A stretch of DNA of 52,496 nucleotides from Rubrivivax sp. (GCA_021297985.1 JAJTGU010000059.1:1-52496), one strand, 5' to 3'. Shown: positions 1 through 8,928, numbered from the stretch's first letter. The notes: a model not told the origin generated them from the sequence alone. Translations and numbers: made by a program.

Positions 1-884
1 AGGTCGCCATGCAGCTCCATCGCCACCAGGCCCTGCGCCTGCAGCACGGCCACGAGGTCATGGCATTGCTGCTTGGTGTTGCAGAAGGCCAGCGTGCTCT
101 CGGGGCGGAAGTGGTTCAGCAGCAGGCCCACGGCGTGCAGCCGTTCGGCCTCGGCCACCTCGTAGCAGCGCTCGTGGATCAGGCCCGGCGCGTGGCGCTC
201 GGCCAGCTTCACCTCCACCGGCTCGCGCAGGTAGCGCGCCGCCAGCTGCGCCACGCCTTCGGGGTAGGTGGCCGAGAACAGCAGCGTCTGGCGCTTGCCC
301 GGCGGCGGGCACTGCTGCGCGATGGCGCCGATCTCGTCGGCAAAGCCCATCTCGAGCATGCGATCGGCCTCGTCGAGCACCAGGGTGTTCAAGGCCTCCA
401 GCAGCAACGACCCGCGATTCAGGTGGTCGAGCACCCGTCCCGGCGTGCCCACGACGACATGCGCGCCGTGGGCCAGGCTGGCCGTCTGGCCCCGCAACGG
501 CACGCCGCCGCACAGCGTGACGAGCTTGATGTTGTCCTCGGCCCGCGCCAGGCGCCGCACCTCCTGCGCCACCTGGTCCGCCAGCTCGCGCGTGGGACAC
601 AGCACCAGCGACTGCACCCCGAAGTGCCGCGGGTTCAGCCGCGCCAGCAGTGCCAGCGCAAAGGCCGCAGTCTTGCCGCTGCCGGTCTTGGCCTGGGCGA
701 TCAGGTCCTTGCCGGCCAGCGCCAGCGGCAGGCTCGCCGCCTGGATCGGCGTCATCGCCTCGTAGCCCAGGCGCTGCAGGTTGGCGAGCACGTGGGGCGC
801 CAGCGGCAGCGTCGAGAACGCCGGGCCGGCCGTTGGAATCAAGGCGGGGGAGGGCGCGTGGGCGTCGGCCGAGGGCAGGGTCAT
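1..884 (-). CDS. dbpA: ATP-dependent RNA helicase DbpA, 3' end beyond the window
   Basis: DEAD-box RNA helicase of the DbpA type, which acts on 23S rRNA during large-subunit assembly. 294 codons are visible; the helicase C-terminal lobe and the DbpA RNA-binding domain lie outside the window. In order I see a Q motif (about residues 23-49, with MTPIQA), Walker A AKTGSGKT at 65-72, PTREL near 97, GTPGR near 146, DEAD at 171-174 and SAT at 204-206. The stretch after SAT (QTLLFSATYPEG) and the later CNTKQQCHDLVAVLQAQG block are the DbpA flavour of the family rather than RhlE or SrmB. The start ATG at 884 overlaps the trhO stop in an ATGA junction, so translation is probably coupled to trhO. The subfamily assignment rests on motif resemblance; the missing C-terminal domain would settle it. 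Confidence 0.88.
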   Translation of the reverse strand, partial: MTLPSADAHAPSPALIPTAGPAFSTLPLAPHVLANLQRLGYEAMTPIQAASLPLALAGKDLIAQAKTGSGKTAAFALALLARLNPRHFGVQSLVLCPTRELADQVAQEVRRLARAEDNIKLVTLCGGVPLRGQTASLAHGAHVVVGTPGRVLDHLNRGSLLLEALNTLVLDEADRMLEMGFADEIGAIAQQCPPPGKRQTLLFSATYPEGVAQLAARYLREPVEVKLAERHAPGLIHERCYEVAEAERLHAVGLLLNHFRPESTLAFCNTKQQCHDLVAVLQAQGLVAMELHGD

Positions 885-1639
885 GCGGCCATTGTCGGTG
901 CCGCCTGTCGGTCGGGGCCGAGGCGCTCTCGCTCGTCGAACACGAAGCAGTCGCCACGCCAGTGAGGCGCATCGCGGGTGGCCTCGAAGTAGCGCAGGAT
1001 GCCGCCTTCGAGTTGCAGCACGTTGTCGATTCCGGCGCGTTGCATCCAGAGCGCTGCCTTCTCGCAGCGGATGCCGCCCGTGCAGTAGCTGACCACGGTC
1101 TTGCCCCGCAGCGACTCGCGGTGCTGTTCGAGCGCGGCCGGGAAGTCGCTGAACTTCGCCAGTCGCCAGTCGAGCGCCCCTTCAAAGGCACCGGCATCGA
1201 CCTCGAAGCCGTTGCGTGTGTCCAGCAGCACCACCTCGCGGCCGGCGTCGTCGCGCCGGCCCTGGGCGAGCCAGCGCTGCAGCGTGGCGGCGTCCACGGC
1301 CGGGGCGCGCGCGGCCTGCGGGCGCACCACGGGCTGGTTCATGCGGATGATCTCGTCCTTCAGCTTCACGCGCAGACGCTGGAAGGGCAGGCGGTCGTGG
1401 GCATGGCGCTTGATGTCCAGGCCCGCCAGCCGCGGATCGGCTTGCAGCGCGGCGAGCCAGTCCTCCAGCGCCGCGGGCGTGCCGGCCAGCGTGAAGTTGA
1501 GGCCCTCCGGAGCCACCAGCAGCGTGCCCTTCAGCCCTGCCGCGCCGGCGCTGGCCAGCCACCGCTCGCGCAGCGCAGCGGCCTCGGGCAGGTCGACAAA
1601 GCGATAGGCGGCGGCAACAGCAAAAGCAAGGGCAGGCAT
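881..1639 (-). CDS. trhO: tRNA uridine(34) hydroxylase TrhO, rhodanese family
   Basis: 252-residue rhodanese-domain protein of the YceA/TrhO family. The family catalyses oxygen-dependent hydroxylation of tRNA U34 to 5-hydroxyuridine, the first step toward cmo5U/mo5U. The N-terminal half (about 1-100) is the TrhO-specific acylphosphatase-like domain, with GTLLVAPEGLNFTLAG. The rhodanese domain follows, with LLDTRN near 138-143 and the active loop CTGGIRCEK starting at Cys186. The ATG at 1639 gives the usual N-terminus; upstream codons in this frame lack family similarity and overlap the desaturase gene on the other strand. It diverges from the desaturase gene with 39 bases between starts and is followed by dbpA with an ATGA overlap. 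Confidence 0.92.
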   Translation of the reverse strand: MPALAFAVAAAYRFVDLPEAAALRERWLASAGAAGLKGTLLVAPEGLNFTLAGTPAALEDWLAALQADPRLAGLDIKRHAHDRLPFQRLRVKLKDEIIRMNQPVVRPQAARAPAVDAATLQRWLAQGRRDDAGREVVLLDTRNGFEVDAGAFEGALDWRLAKFSDFPAALEQHRESLRGKTVVSYCTGGIRCEKAALWMQRAGIDNVLQLEGGILRYFEATRDAPHWRGDCFVFDERERLGPDRQAAPTMAA

Positions 1640-1678
1640 CGTGGCGATTCTAGGAATCCGGCCCGCTAGACTGGCACC

Positions 1679-2803
1679 ATGCTCGACAAGCTCAATCAAC
1701 TCTCCACCTCCCACGGCGAACTGCGGACCGGCAAGGGCCTGGTCTCCGGCGTCGTGGCGCTTTCGCTGGCCATCCTGTGCTTCCTGGGGGTGCTGGCCTT
1801 CCACTTTCCGGAGTACCTGACGACGCCGCAGCTGCGCAAGAGCTACGACGTCGACCTGCTGCGCAAGGTGCTGTACGCGGCACTCGTGGTGGCCGGCGCG
1901 GTGGCGCTGTTCAACATCGTCACCGGGCGTCGGCGCTGGCTGTCCACCGCGGCCTTCGTGCTGGTGGCCTTGAGCGTGGCGCTGGGCGGCCACAAGGTGC
2001 CGGTGAACGACTTTCCCGACGGCACGCCCTACATCGGCCTGGACTGGTTCATCCTCGACCTGCTGGGCAGCACGCTGATCTTCATCTTCATCGAGAAGCT
2101 GTTCCCGCTGCGCAAGGACCAGCCGGTGTTCCGCCCGGCCTGGCAGACGGATTTCCAGCACTTCATCGTCAACCACCTGCTGATCGGCTTCATGCTGCTG
2201 GCGGTGAACCTGCTCGTGCACCGGCTGTTCGGCTGGGCTGTTCACGGTGCGGTGCAGGACTGGGTGCGCGGGCTGAACTTCTGGGTGGCGCTGTTCCTCA
2301 TCATCCTGGTGGCCGACCTGGTGCAGTACGCCACGCACCGTGCCTACCACGAGGTGCCGATGCTGTGGCGGCTGCACGCCGTGCACCACAGTGCCAAGCA
2401 CATGGACTGGATCGCCGGCTCGCGCCAGCACGTGCTGGAGATCATCCTCACGCGCACGCTGGTGCTGGCGCCGATCTTCGTGCTGGGGTTCTCGAAGGAA
2501 GTGATCGACGCCTACATCATCGTCGTCGGCTTCCAGGCCGTGTTCAACCATGCCAACGTGAACGTGCGCCTCGGACCGCTGCGCTACCTGATCGTCACGC
2601 CCAACTTCCACCACTGGCACCACAGCCAGGACACCGAGGCGATCGACCGCAACTACGCGGCGCACTTCGCGTTCATCGACCACCTCTTCGGCACGGCGGT
2701 GCAAAGCCCGCGCGAATGGCCGGCACGCTACGGCGTGCAGGGCGACTACGTGCCCGAGGGCTTCTGGGCGCAGTGCAGGTTCCCGTTCGTCTGGCGGCCT
2801 TGA
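1679..2803 (+). CDS. Sterol desaturase / fatty acid hydroxylase family membrane protein
   Basis: 374-residue integral membrane di-iron hydroxylase of the sterol desaturase superfamily. The hydrophobic segments lie at about 23-45, 60-82, 93-110, 124-143, 160-185 and 200-220. The histidine clusters that hold the two irons follow: HRAYH, HAVHHS with a nearby KHMDW, NHANVN, and NFHHWHHSQ. They are all present, so the enzyme looks intact. Substrate in this family ranges from sterols to fatty acids, carotenoids and ether lipids, and cannot be assigned here. Two decayed fragments of a related gene lie at 6233-6289 and 22587-22673, either side of the catabolic module. The ATG at 1679 starts directly before a hydrophilic N-terminus; the gene faces bphP tail to tail across 78 bases. 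Confidence 0.88.
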   Translation: MLDKLNQLSTSHGELRTGKGLVSGVVALSLAILCFLGVLAFHFPEYLTTPQLRKSYDVDLLRKVLYAALVVAGAVALFNIVTGRRRWLSTAAFVLVALSVALGGHKVPVNDFPDGTPYIGLDWFILDLLGSTLIFIFIEKLFPLRKDQPVFRPAWQTDFQHFIVNHLLIGFMLLAVNLLVHRLFGWAVHGAVQDWVRGLNFWVALFLIILVADLVQYATHRAYHEVPMLWRLHAVHHSAKHMDWIAGSRQHVLEIILTRTLVLAPIFVLGFSKEVIDAYIIVVGFQAVFNHANVNVRLGPLRYLIVTPNFHHWHHSQDTEAIDRNYAAHFAFIDHLFGTAVQSPREWPARYGVQGDYVPEGFWAQCRFPFVWRP

Positions 2804-2881
2804 TCGCGTCCGGCGCTTGAACCGCGCCCTTTGGGAGTCTTTCGGGAGCAGAAAGCCGCCGTCACCGGGTGAACCTCCAAC

Positions 2882-5443
2882 CTAGGAGGCCGGCACCGGC
2901 GCGCCGGCCATCACGCGCGGGATCAGGAGGGCCAGCTCGGTCTTCGTGTAGGGCTTGCACAGCCTGCGTAGCCGTCGCAAGGGTTCAGGCACGCTGTCGG
3001 TGTCGGAATAGCCGGTGGTGACGATGGTCGGGATACCGAGTTCGATCAGGCGTTGCGCCACCGGCTCGCTGCTGTGGTCGCCCAAGTTCACGTCGAGCAG
3101 CACCAGCCCGATCGACTGCTGGCGCAGCTGCCGCAATGCGTCGTCGGCGGTGCCCACGGTGATGACGTGGCTGCAGCCCAGCTGCTGGAGCATGCTCTCC
3201 GCCAGAAGCGCGATCACGAGATCGTCCTCGACCACGAGCGCCGTATCGGGCATCGGTGCTGCATGCAGCTCGGCGGCGGGCGGGTCGATGCGGGGGGCGT
3301 GCGGCCTGCGCGTGGCGGGCTTCCCGGGTTGCGGCACGAAGCCGCGCGGCGTCCACAGGCGCACGTGCACGCCGGAGGGCTCGAAGTCGATGGTCGCGTG
3401 GCCGTGCAACTGGTGCTCCAGCCCCTGCCGGATCACGCGCGTGCCGAAGCCCTTGCGCTCGGGCGCCGTGACCGCCGGGCCCCCGGTCTCGCGCCAGTCG
3501 ACCTGCAGACCGCCGTCTGCCGAAAGGCTCCACGAGATCCAGACGCGCCCTTGCGGCACCGACAGCGCCCCGTACTTGCGAGCGTTGGTTGCCAGCTCGT
3601 GGATGACCATCGCGAACGACAGGTAGGCCTGCGGCTCCAGCAGCACCGGGCTGCCCTCGACGTCGAGTTGCCCCGGTTCGCCGAAGGCGCCGGTTTCCTC
3701 CTGCAGCAGCGCTGACAGCGAGGTCGGCTGCCAGTTGGCCTTCTCGACCTGCGTGTAGGCGCGCGCCAGAGCGTGCACGCGGTCGTGCAGGCGGGCCGTC
3801 AGGTCCTCCACCGACGACGCGTTGCGGGCGGTCTGCTGAACCAGCCCCTTGATCAACCCGAGCATGTTGCGGACGCGGTGGTTCAGCTCGCGGACCAGAA
3901 GCGCCTGCTGACGCGCTGCCTGGCGCGTGCTTTCGATCACCCGTTGCTCGCGGCGGCCCGCCAGCACCTCGATCAGCCGGGTGCGAACCACGTTGGCCAG
4001 CTCCTGCTCGGCCACGGTCCAAGGTTCGCAATGCCCCTTCACTGACGCCAACCAGGTCGCGAAGCTGGACCGGGGCGACAGCCGCCCGTCGGGCCGTCGT
4101 TGCAGTGCCTTCCCCGGCTCACCGGCCCAGCGGACGTGGCGTTCGACCTCGTCGCGCAGCAGCAGCACCCAGTCGCGGCCCTGGCCGCCGAGCGACAGCG
4201 CCAGCAGCCCGGCCACGGCGGGCGTGAGCCGGCCGAGGTCGGCCCGCAGGCCGTCCAGTGACTCCACGGCGGTCACGGGACGAGGGGAGGTTCCTGCCAG
4301 TGCGGTCAGGATCTCTCCGGTTTGCGCTTCCGTGGGCGCTCGCCCCCAGCTTCGGACCTGACCTTCGATCTGCGTCACGACGCCCGTGAGGGCCATCATG
4401 CGGCCGATCGACACGCAGGCCGAGTCGTGGCCAGCCGGGTCGTGCCCGGCGTCGACCAGGGGATCGACGCCGTGCGTCGACAGCAGCAGGCCGTGGATGT
4501 CGCGCTCGAGCGGCTGCCGATCGGCCCGCGACAGCGCCAGGCTGAACAGACGCCCGAGCGACTCGGCCATCGCCCGGCATGCGAGCGAAGGGCGCACTGG
4601 CCGGCGGTGGTGGCAGGCGATCAGCCCCCAGAGGGCGCCATCGACGATCAGCGAGATCGACATCGAAGCCGCGGTGCCCATGTTGCGCAGGTACTCCAGA
4701 TGCACCGGCGAGACGCTGCGCAGCGTGGCCAGCGAGAGGTCCAGAGGGGCGCTGCCGCGCGTCAACACCGGTACGCCGTCGTCGTGGGCATCCGCAATGA
4801 CCCGGATGGGATTGCGCAGGTACAGCGCCCGCGCCTGCGGAGGGATGTCGCTGGCCGGATAGCGCAGCCCGAGATACGAAGGCTGTCCCCGCGCCCTGTG
4901 CTCGGCAATCACGGTGCCGCTGCCGTCCGCCGAGAAGCGGTAGACCATCACCCGGTCGTAGCCCGTCAGGCTGGCGACGGCGGTGGTCGCCGAGCGCGCC
5001 AGTCCGTCGACATCGTGGTGGCCGGCGAGATCGCGCGCGCAGCGCTCGACCGCGAGCGTCGCCCCAGGCGGCGAAGCGCCCGCGGGTTCGGCCTCGACGA
5101 CAACGAGCCCTCCGCTGGCGTGCACGCTCACGTCGGCGCCGCCGGCGCGTCCGGGCCAGGCGACGTGGTGGAGGTTCTGCGCCTGCCCCGTCGCGGCGGC
5201 CACCTTGGCATGCGCGATGGCGGCTGCGACAGCGCTCGCCGGAAGCACCGCATCGGCCCGAGAGTCCAGCAGCGAAAGGGCCTCGCGCCCGCACCAGTGC
5301 CGCGTGGTGTCCGAGGCCGCGACGATTCGCCGCCGGTCGTCGAACGCGATCAGGACGCCGAACGACTGGATACGTCCGAGCAGGTGGATGGGTTCGCTCG
5401 CGCACTCCGCAAGCGCGGCGTCGGTGGGCACGGTCTGCATCAT
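2882..5443 (-). CDS. bphP: Bacteriophytochrome sensor kinase, PAS-GAF-PHY-HWE kinase-receiver
   Basis: Red/far-red photoreceptor kinase of about 853 residues. Cys14, in AECASEPIHLLGRIQ, matches the conserved biliverdin-binding cysteine at the front of the PAS domain. The GAF domain carries DIPPQARALYLRNPIR near 198, the chromophore-pocket signature. The PHY tongue motif LSPRSSF is near 455. The kinase is of the HWE/HisKA_2 type: RELNHRVRN with the phospho-acceptor His near 519, then KYGALSVPQGRVWISW and GFGTRVIRQGLEHQL in the ATPase lobe. A receiver domain closes the protein (about 735-850), with VVEDD, acceptor Asp in LLDVNLGD near 783, and a C-terminal KPY. I chose the ATG at 5443 (or the adjacent one at 5440) because the 45 codons upstream do not resemble phytochrome N-termini. 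It diverges from the heme oxygenase gene. Confidence 0.93.
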   Translation of the reverse strand: MMQTVPTDAALAECASEPIHLLGRIQSFGVLIAFDDRRRIVAASDTTRHWCGREALSLLDSRADAVLPASAVAAAIAHAKVAAATGQAQNLHHVAWPGRAGGADVSVHASGGLVVVEAEPAGASPPGATLAVERCARDLAGHHDVDGLARSATTAVASLTGYDRVMVYRFSADGSGTVIAEHRARGQPSYLGLRYPASDIPPQARALYLRNPIRVIADAHDDGVPVLTRGSAPLDLSLATLRSVSPVHLEYLRNMGTAASMSISLIVDGALWGLIACHHRRPVRPSLACRAMAESLGRLFSLALSRADRQPLERDIHGLLLSTHGVDPLVDAGHDPAGHDSACVSIGRMMALTGVVTQIEGQVRSWGRAPTEAQTGEILTALAGTSPRPVTAVESLDGLRADLGRLTPAVAGLLALSLGGQGRDWVLLLRDEVERHVRWAGEPGKALQRRPDGRLSPRSSFATWLASVKGHCEPWTVAEQELANVVRTRLIEVLAGRREQRVIESTRQAARQQALLVRELNHRVRNMLGLIKGLVQQTARNASSVEDLTARLHDRVHALARAYTQVEKANWQPTSLSALLQEETGAFGEPGQLDVEGSPVLLEPQAYLSFAMVIHELATNARKYGALSVPQGRVWISWSLSADGGLQVDWRETGGPAVTAPERKGFGTRVIRQGLEHQLHGHATIDFEPSGVHVRLWTPRGFVPQPGKPATRRPHAPRIDPPAAELHAAPMPDTALVVEDDLVIALLAESMLQQLGCSHVITVGTADDALRQLRQQSIGLVLLDVNLGDHSSEPVAQRLIELGIPTIVTTGYSDTDSVPEPLRRLRRLCKPYTKTELALLIPRVMAGAPVPAS

Positions 5444-5598
5444 GTCGCAACGATGGCGGCTGTCTCGCCAACGCGGCTTGACAAAAGGCAAGACGGTGCA
5501 CCTTTGCTCCGCTGCCGTCGGCCGAGCGTTGTCAGGCTTCGACACAGCCTTGAAAGTCGACAGGTATCCTAGGCGCAACGCTTCCGAGCTGCCAAGCC

Positions 5599-6204
5599 AT
5601 GACCCCGCTGACGCATCGACTGCGCGAAGCCACGCACGAGTTGCATCGCGAGGCTGAAGCGACCGGCCTCATGCAGGCACTCCTGAAAGGCCGGCTGCCG
5701 CTGGCGGGCCACCGGGCCTTGCTGGCCGAGTTGCTGCCGCTGTGCGACGCGCTGGAGACCGCGCTGCGGTCCCAGGCGAATGCATCGTGGTTGAGCGGCC
5801 TCGACCTTGTGGCGCTCGAGCGTGCTCCGGCGTTGCGCGCGGACCTGCACGGCGGGCCCACTCCGGCGGCTCCGATGCCGGCGACTGCGACCTATGTCGC
5901 ACGCCTGCAGTCGCTTGGGAGTCGTGGCGACCCGGCCCTGCTGGCCCATGTCTACACGCGCTACCTGGGCGACCTGCACGGCGGCCAGATCCTGCGCCGT
6001 GTCGTCGAGCGCTGCTACCCCGGACAAGGGGCCGCGTTCCACGACTTCGGCAGCCCCGAGCGAGTGGTGCAACTGCGCGAGCAGGCGCGCCAGGTCCTGG
6101 CGGACGCACCGCTCGCGCCGGCCGAGCATGATCGAGTCGTCGGCGAAGCGTGCTGGTCGTTCGGGCAGTACCGGCGGCTGTTCCACGAACTGGCGGCCGC
6201 ATGA
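5599..6204 (+). CDS. bphO: Biliverdin-producing heme oxygenase
   Basis: 201-residue heme oxygenase of the HO-1-like family. It opens heme to biliverdin, CO and iron using reductant-supplied electrons. The N-terminal helix LREATHELHREAE contains the proximal heme-ligand histidine, and the distal-helix signature appears as YTRYLGDLHGGQIL. The usual residue in GDLSGGQ is Ser, so the His here is a small departure. Length fits the family. It lies head to head with bphP across 155 bases, the common arrangement in which the oxygenase supplies biliverdin for the photoreceptor. The 155-base gap contains a TTGACA-like -35 at 5478-5483 pointing rightward, but I found no good -10 at the right distance. 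The ATG at 5599 is preceded by a purine-poor region, so the ribosome site is weak. Confidence 0.9.
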   Translation: MTPLTHRLREATHELHREAEATGLMQALLKGRLPLAGHRALLAELLPLCDALETALRSQANASWLSGLDLVALERAPALRADLHGGPTPAAPMPATATYVARLQSLGSRGDPALLAHVYTRYLGDLHGGQILRRVVERCYPGQGAAFHDFGSPERVVQLREQARQVLADAPLAPAEHDRVVGEACWSFGQYRRLFHELAAA

Positions 6205-6232
6205 TCGGCGTCGAGTGGATGCGCTGTGCTGG

Positions 6233-6289
6233 AACCGCGCGGACCACGAGGTGCCCATGCTGAACGTGCGCCTGGGGCCGCTGCGCTAA
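6233..6289 (+). pseudogene. Sterol desaturase gene remnant, left flank of catabolic module
   Basis: A 57-base stretch reading NRADHEVPML directly joined to NVRLGPLR and a stop. Both halves match the intact desaturase gene at 1679-2803, where they read HRAYHEVPML and NVRLGPLR but are about 67 codons apart. The nucleotide match is strong: the bases encoding HEVPML differ by one, and those encoding NVRLGPLR by two. The segment therefore looks like a desaturase gene copy with an internal deletion. Its TAA overlaps the stop of the convergent aldolase gene. It has no start and is too short to be functional. Confidence 0.6.
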
Positions 6290-7083
6290 GGGGTCGCCAG
6301 GCCCGACTCCAGTCGAGGGCTGCGCACGACCGCCAGCCGGCGCGCGATCTCGGCCTTCAACCAGAGAGCGTCGTGCCCGGGTACCACCAGCTGCAGCCCT
6401 TGCGCCAGCATGTCGCGGGCCATTTCGGCGCTGCCGCACCAGATGCCGGCGACCTTTCCCGCCGCCGTGCAGGCGTGTTGGATGCGGGCGATGGCCGCGG
6501 CCAAGGTGGGATGGGTGTAGGCCGCGCCCGGGCCCAGACCCAGTGCGATGCCCAAGTCACTGGGGCCGATGAAGAGACCGTCGATCTGCGGCACGGAAGC
6601 GATGGCCTCGACCGCGTCCAGCCCGGCCTGGGTTTCGATCATCGCCAGCGCCAGCATCTCGGTGTTGGCGTGCTGCGGGTAGTCGGCGCCGCCCACCAGC
6701 AGCCCCCGTGCGGGGCCGAACGAGCGGTCCCCCTCGAAACCGTCCAGCGGGTAGCGGCAGGCCCGGCCAAACGCGACGGCGTCGGCCACCGAGTTCACCA
6801 GCGGACAAATGACGCCATACGCGCCCGCATCCAGTGCGCGGTTGATCTCGCCCAGGCTGTTCTGGCTGACCCGCACCAAAGGCACCGCGGGGGTGTGCGA
6901 CAACGCCTGCAACATGGCCAGCATCTGGGCGTGGCCGGACATGCCGTGCTGGCAGTCGATGACGACAGCGTCAAAACCACTGGCGCCCACCAGCTCGGCC
7001 GCAAAGGCTGAGTCGATGCTCATCCAGCCTGCCACGGCAGATTGGCCGGCACGGAACAGGTCCAGCAGTCGGTTGGACTTCAT
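6286..7083 (-). CDS. HpcH/HpaI family aldolase
   Basis: 265-residue class II aldolase. Family members cleave 4-hydroxy-2-oxo acids to pyruvate (or a related oxo acid) plus an aldehyde. I see VIDCQHGM (the DxxHG active-site region) near 41-48, VRVSQ near 70, the metal-ligand Glu in AMIETQAG near 147 and the metal-ligand Asp in GPSDLG near 172. Length is normal. It is the last gene of the leftward catabolic run, overlaps the hydrolase stop in ATGA, and its stop abuts the desaturase remnant at the module edge. The role inferred is the final carbon-carbon cleavage that feeds central metabolism; the natural substrate is unknown. Confidence 0.9.
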   Translation of the reverse strand: MKSNRLLDLFRAGQSAVAGWMSIDSAFAAELVGASGFDAVVIDCQHGMSGHAQMLAMLQALSHTPAVPLVRVSQNSLGEINRALDAGAYGVICPLVNSVADAVAFGRACRYPLDGFEGDRSFGPARGLLVGGADYPQHANTEMLALAMIETQAGLDAVEAIASVPQIDGLFIGPSDLGIALGLGPGAAYTHPTLAAAIARIQHACTAAGKVAGIWCGSAEMARDMLAQGLQLVVPGHDALWLKAEIARRLAVVRSPRLESGLATP

Positions 7084-7787
7084 GGGCAGTGATCCTTCAA
7101 GCGGTGCAGAAATGCGTTCAGGTGGACAGCGGCCAGGGCGGGCTGCTGCATGGGGAACAAGTGGCCGGCGCCGCCCAGGCAGCGGTGCACCGCGGGGTGG
7201 GGTGGCTCCACCAGCGTCATGATCTGGTCACTTTGCGTGGGTGGACACAAGCGGTCGTGTTCGCCGCTCAGACACAGCACGGGTACGCGCAGCTGCCGTC
7301 GCGGCGCCAGCAGGCCTGGGCGTTGCCGAGCGTAGGTCAACTGGTGCGCAAAGCGCGGCAGGCCGACGGCTTCGGCCTGCGCCACCAAGGACGCCAGCAC
7401 CGTGTCGTTCTCAGCCAAGCCGTAGCCCGGAGCGAGCTTGCTGTGCGCGAGGGCATGCAGGCCTTGCTGGCTGGCCAACGCCCATTGCGCATCACGCCGG
7501 GCCTGGCTGCTGTCGCGCCCGTCACGGGCATTGGCTGCCAGAAGCACCAGCGCGGCCACCTTGGCTGGATGGCGCATCGCCAGGTGCAAGGCCACGATGC
7601 CACCCAGTGAATGGCCCAGCCACACGGCAGATCCAGGTGCGTAGGTGGCCAGTCGGTCCACCTCATCGTCCAGCGAAGCGGCTTCACCCAGGATCAGGGT
7701 GTGTGCATCAACGCCATGCAGCACCGCGGCCAGGCTGCTCCCGTCCAGCAGGGTGCCGGGCAAGGCCAGGAGCGGACGGGCGTTCAA
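7080..7787 (-). CDS. Alpha/beta hydrolase
   Basis: 235-residue cytosolic alpha/beta-hydrolase fold protein. The oxyanion/entry strand reads ALPGTLLDG near the N-terminus. The nucleophile elbow GHSLGG supplies the Ser (near residue 60), an Asp lies in LSGEHDRLCPP, and the His is in GAGHLFPMQQP. The closest types are carboxylesterases and C-C bond hydrolases of ring-cleavage pathways; the sequence alone does not choose. The start is TTG at 7787: the preceding cupin gene ends in a TGA that overlaps it (TTGA), and no ATG or GTG lies in frame nearby. Reinitiation after the cupin gene is therefore likely. The stop overlaps the aldolase start in ATGA. Confidence 0.82.
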   Translation of the reverse strand: MNARPLLALPGTLLDGSSLAAVLHGVDAHTLILGEAASLDDEVDRLATYAPGSAVWLGHSLGGIVALHLAMRHPAKVAALVLLAANARDGRDSSQARRDAQWALASQQGLHALAHSKLAPGYGLAENDTVLASLVAQAEAVGLPRFAHQLTYARQRPGLLAPRRQLRVPVLCLSGEHDRLCPPTQSDQIMTLVEPPHPAVHRCLGGAGHLFPMQQPALAAVHLNAFLHRLKDHCP

Positions 7788-8911
7788 ACGGTCATCGCGG
7801 GCGGCAGCAGGCTCAGCCGCGCGAGCCGGCCGCCAGCGTCCAGGGTTACGTCAGCGCGTGCTGCAGCCGCGTGCACGGCAGCGTCGAAGTGCGGCGTCTT
7901 GTAGGCATCACCCGCCACCACCAGCAAGGCGTGGGCATCTTCATGGCCGGTGTTGACGAACTGACGCCGACTGCCGGCCGGCATCGACAGCGTGTCCCAT
8001 GCGCCCAGCTGCGTCCGAAGGCTCTCGGCGCCGAGGTTGAAGTCCACGGCCAGCGGGCCGTCGGCATGCACGAGCACCGCAGCTTCCTGCAGCGCGAATG
8101 GCGCGCTTCGCTGGCCGGCCGGCACCTTGAGCCACTCCAACGAAAAGCCCTGCGGGTCGGTCACGGCGGGCCGGTGTTCCCGGTGCTGGCTCAGGCCCCA
8201 CCCGATGACGGGTGCGACTTGCCAGGCATGGCCCGGCAGGGCAGTGTCCAGTGTCGCAGCGCGAAAGTCCCGCTGTGCGGGGCGCACGCAACGGGTCATC
8301 AACTCCTTGGCCGACCAGCGACGCAGTGCCGCCACTTCGTCTGCCGGCATCAGGGGCAGCAGCTGTTCCTCATTCGGCGGGGCGTGACCCAAGGTGACGT
8401 CGATCAACTGGTTGTCGCGCCCCAGGTACATGCCGGTGGCGCGGGCGCGGCGCATCACATCGGGGCTCCAGATGATGCCGCCGGTGTCGTTGCCGCCCAG
8501 CACGGTCATCAGGAAGCCGTGTCTGCTGCCGCTGTTGGAGAAGCCGCGGAACATCCACGTCGGCATGCAGATCACGTCGCCTTCTTCCAGCACCGCTTCA
8601 CCCTCGTCACCCGCCGCACCCCAGCGCAGCGTGAAGCGGCCTTCGCAGGCAATGAAGACTTCAGACGTGAAGTGCAGGTGCAGGTTGTTGGTGATGCCCG
8701 GCGCCAGACCGGCCGCGCCGATGTTGAAACCGTGCGGCTCGCGCAGGTTCACGACCTGACTGGCGTTTTGAGTCACGCCCGGGCCGACGATGGAGTAGTT
8801 CTCCTTGGGCGTGCTGCCGGGCAGGCGGACATCGATGAACGCGTCGTCGCAAGAAACGTAGTGCGCGCGACGGATGTGGCGGCGTTGCAGCTCTGCGGGA
8901 GTCAGGATCAT
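7784..8911 (-). CDS. Bicupin protein, homogentisate dioxygenase-like
   Basis: 375-residue protein with two cupin-like halves. The first contains a good cupin motif 1, HLHFTSEVFIACEG (H-x-H-x3-E-x6-G), followed by EGDVICMPTWMFRGFSN as motif 2, in which the usual His is replaced. The second half (about 250-350) includes GAWDTLSMPAGSRRQFVNTG, also a cupin motif 2 shape without His. The overall pattern resembles short relatives of homogentisate 1,2-dioxygenase rather than quercetinases. It may be an iron dioxygenase that opens an aromatic or enol substrate, or a non-catalytic cupin; metal ligands are incomplete by eye. The ATG at 8911 is 17 bases after the permease stop. A longer reading upstream in this frame only overlaps the permease genes and is not real. 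Confidence 0.75.
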   Translation of the reverse strand: MILTPAELQRRHIRRAHYVSCDDAFIDVRLPGSTPKENYSIVGPGVTQNASQVVNLREPHGFNIGAAGLAPGITNNLHLHFTSEVFIACEGRFTLRWGAAGDEGEAVLEEGDVICMPTWMFRGFSNSGSRHGFLMTVLGGNDTGGIIWSPDVMRRARATGMYLGRDNQLIDVTLGHAPPNEEQLLPLMPADEVAALRRWSAKELMTRCVRPAQRDFRAATLDTALPGHAWQVAPVIGWGLSQHREHRPAVTDPQGFSLEWLKVPAGQRSAPFALQEAAVLVHADGPLAVDFNLGAESLRTQLGAWDTLSMPAGSRRQFVNTGHEDAHALLVVAGDAYKTPHFDAAVHAAAARADVTLDAGGRLARLSLLPPAMTV

Positions 8912-8928
8912 GGTGTCGGTTGCAAGGT

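Noticed and set aside
1640-2704. An upstream extension of the trhO frame over the desaturase gene
   Set aside because: The extra residues are low-complexity and opposite a real gene; TrhO has its normal length from 1639.
2874-2889. Inverted repeat CCTCC/GGAGG between the convergent desaturase and bphP genes as a terminator
   Set aside because: Arms are only five bases with no T run and one arm lies in the bphP coding end.
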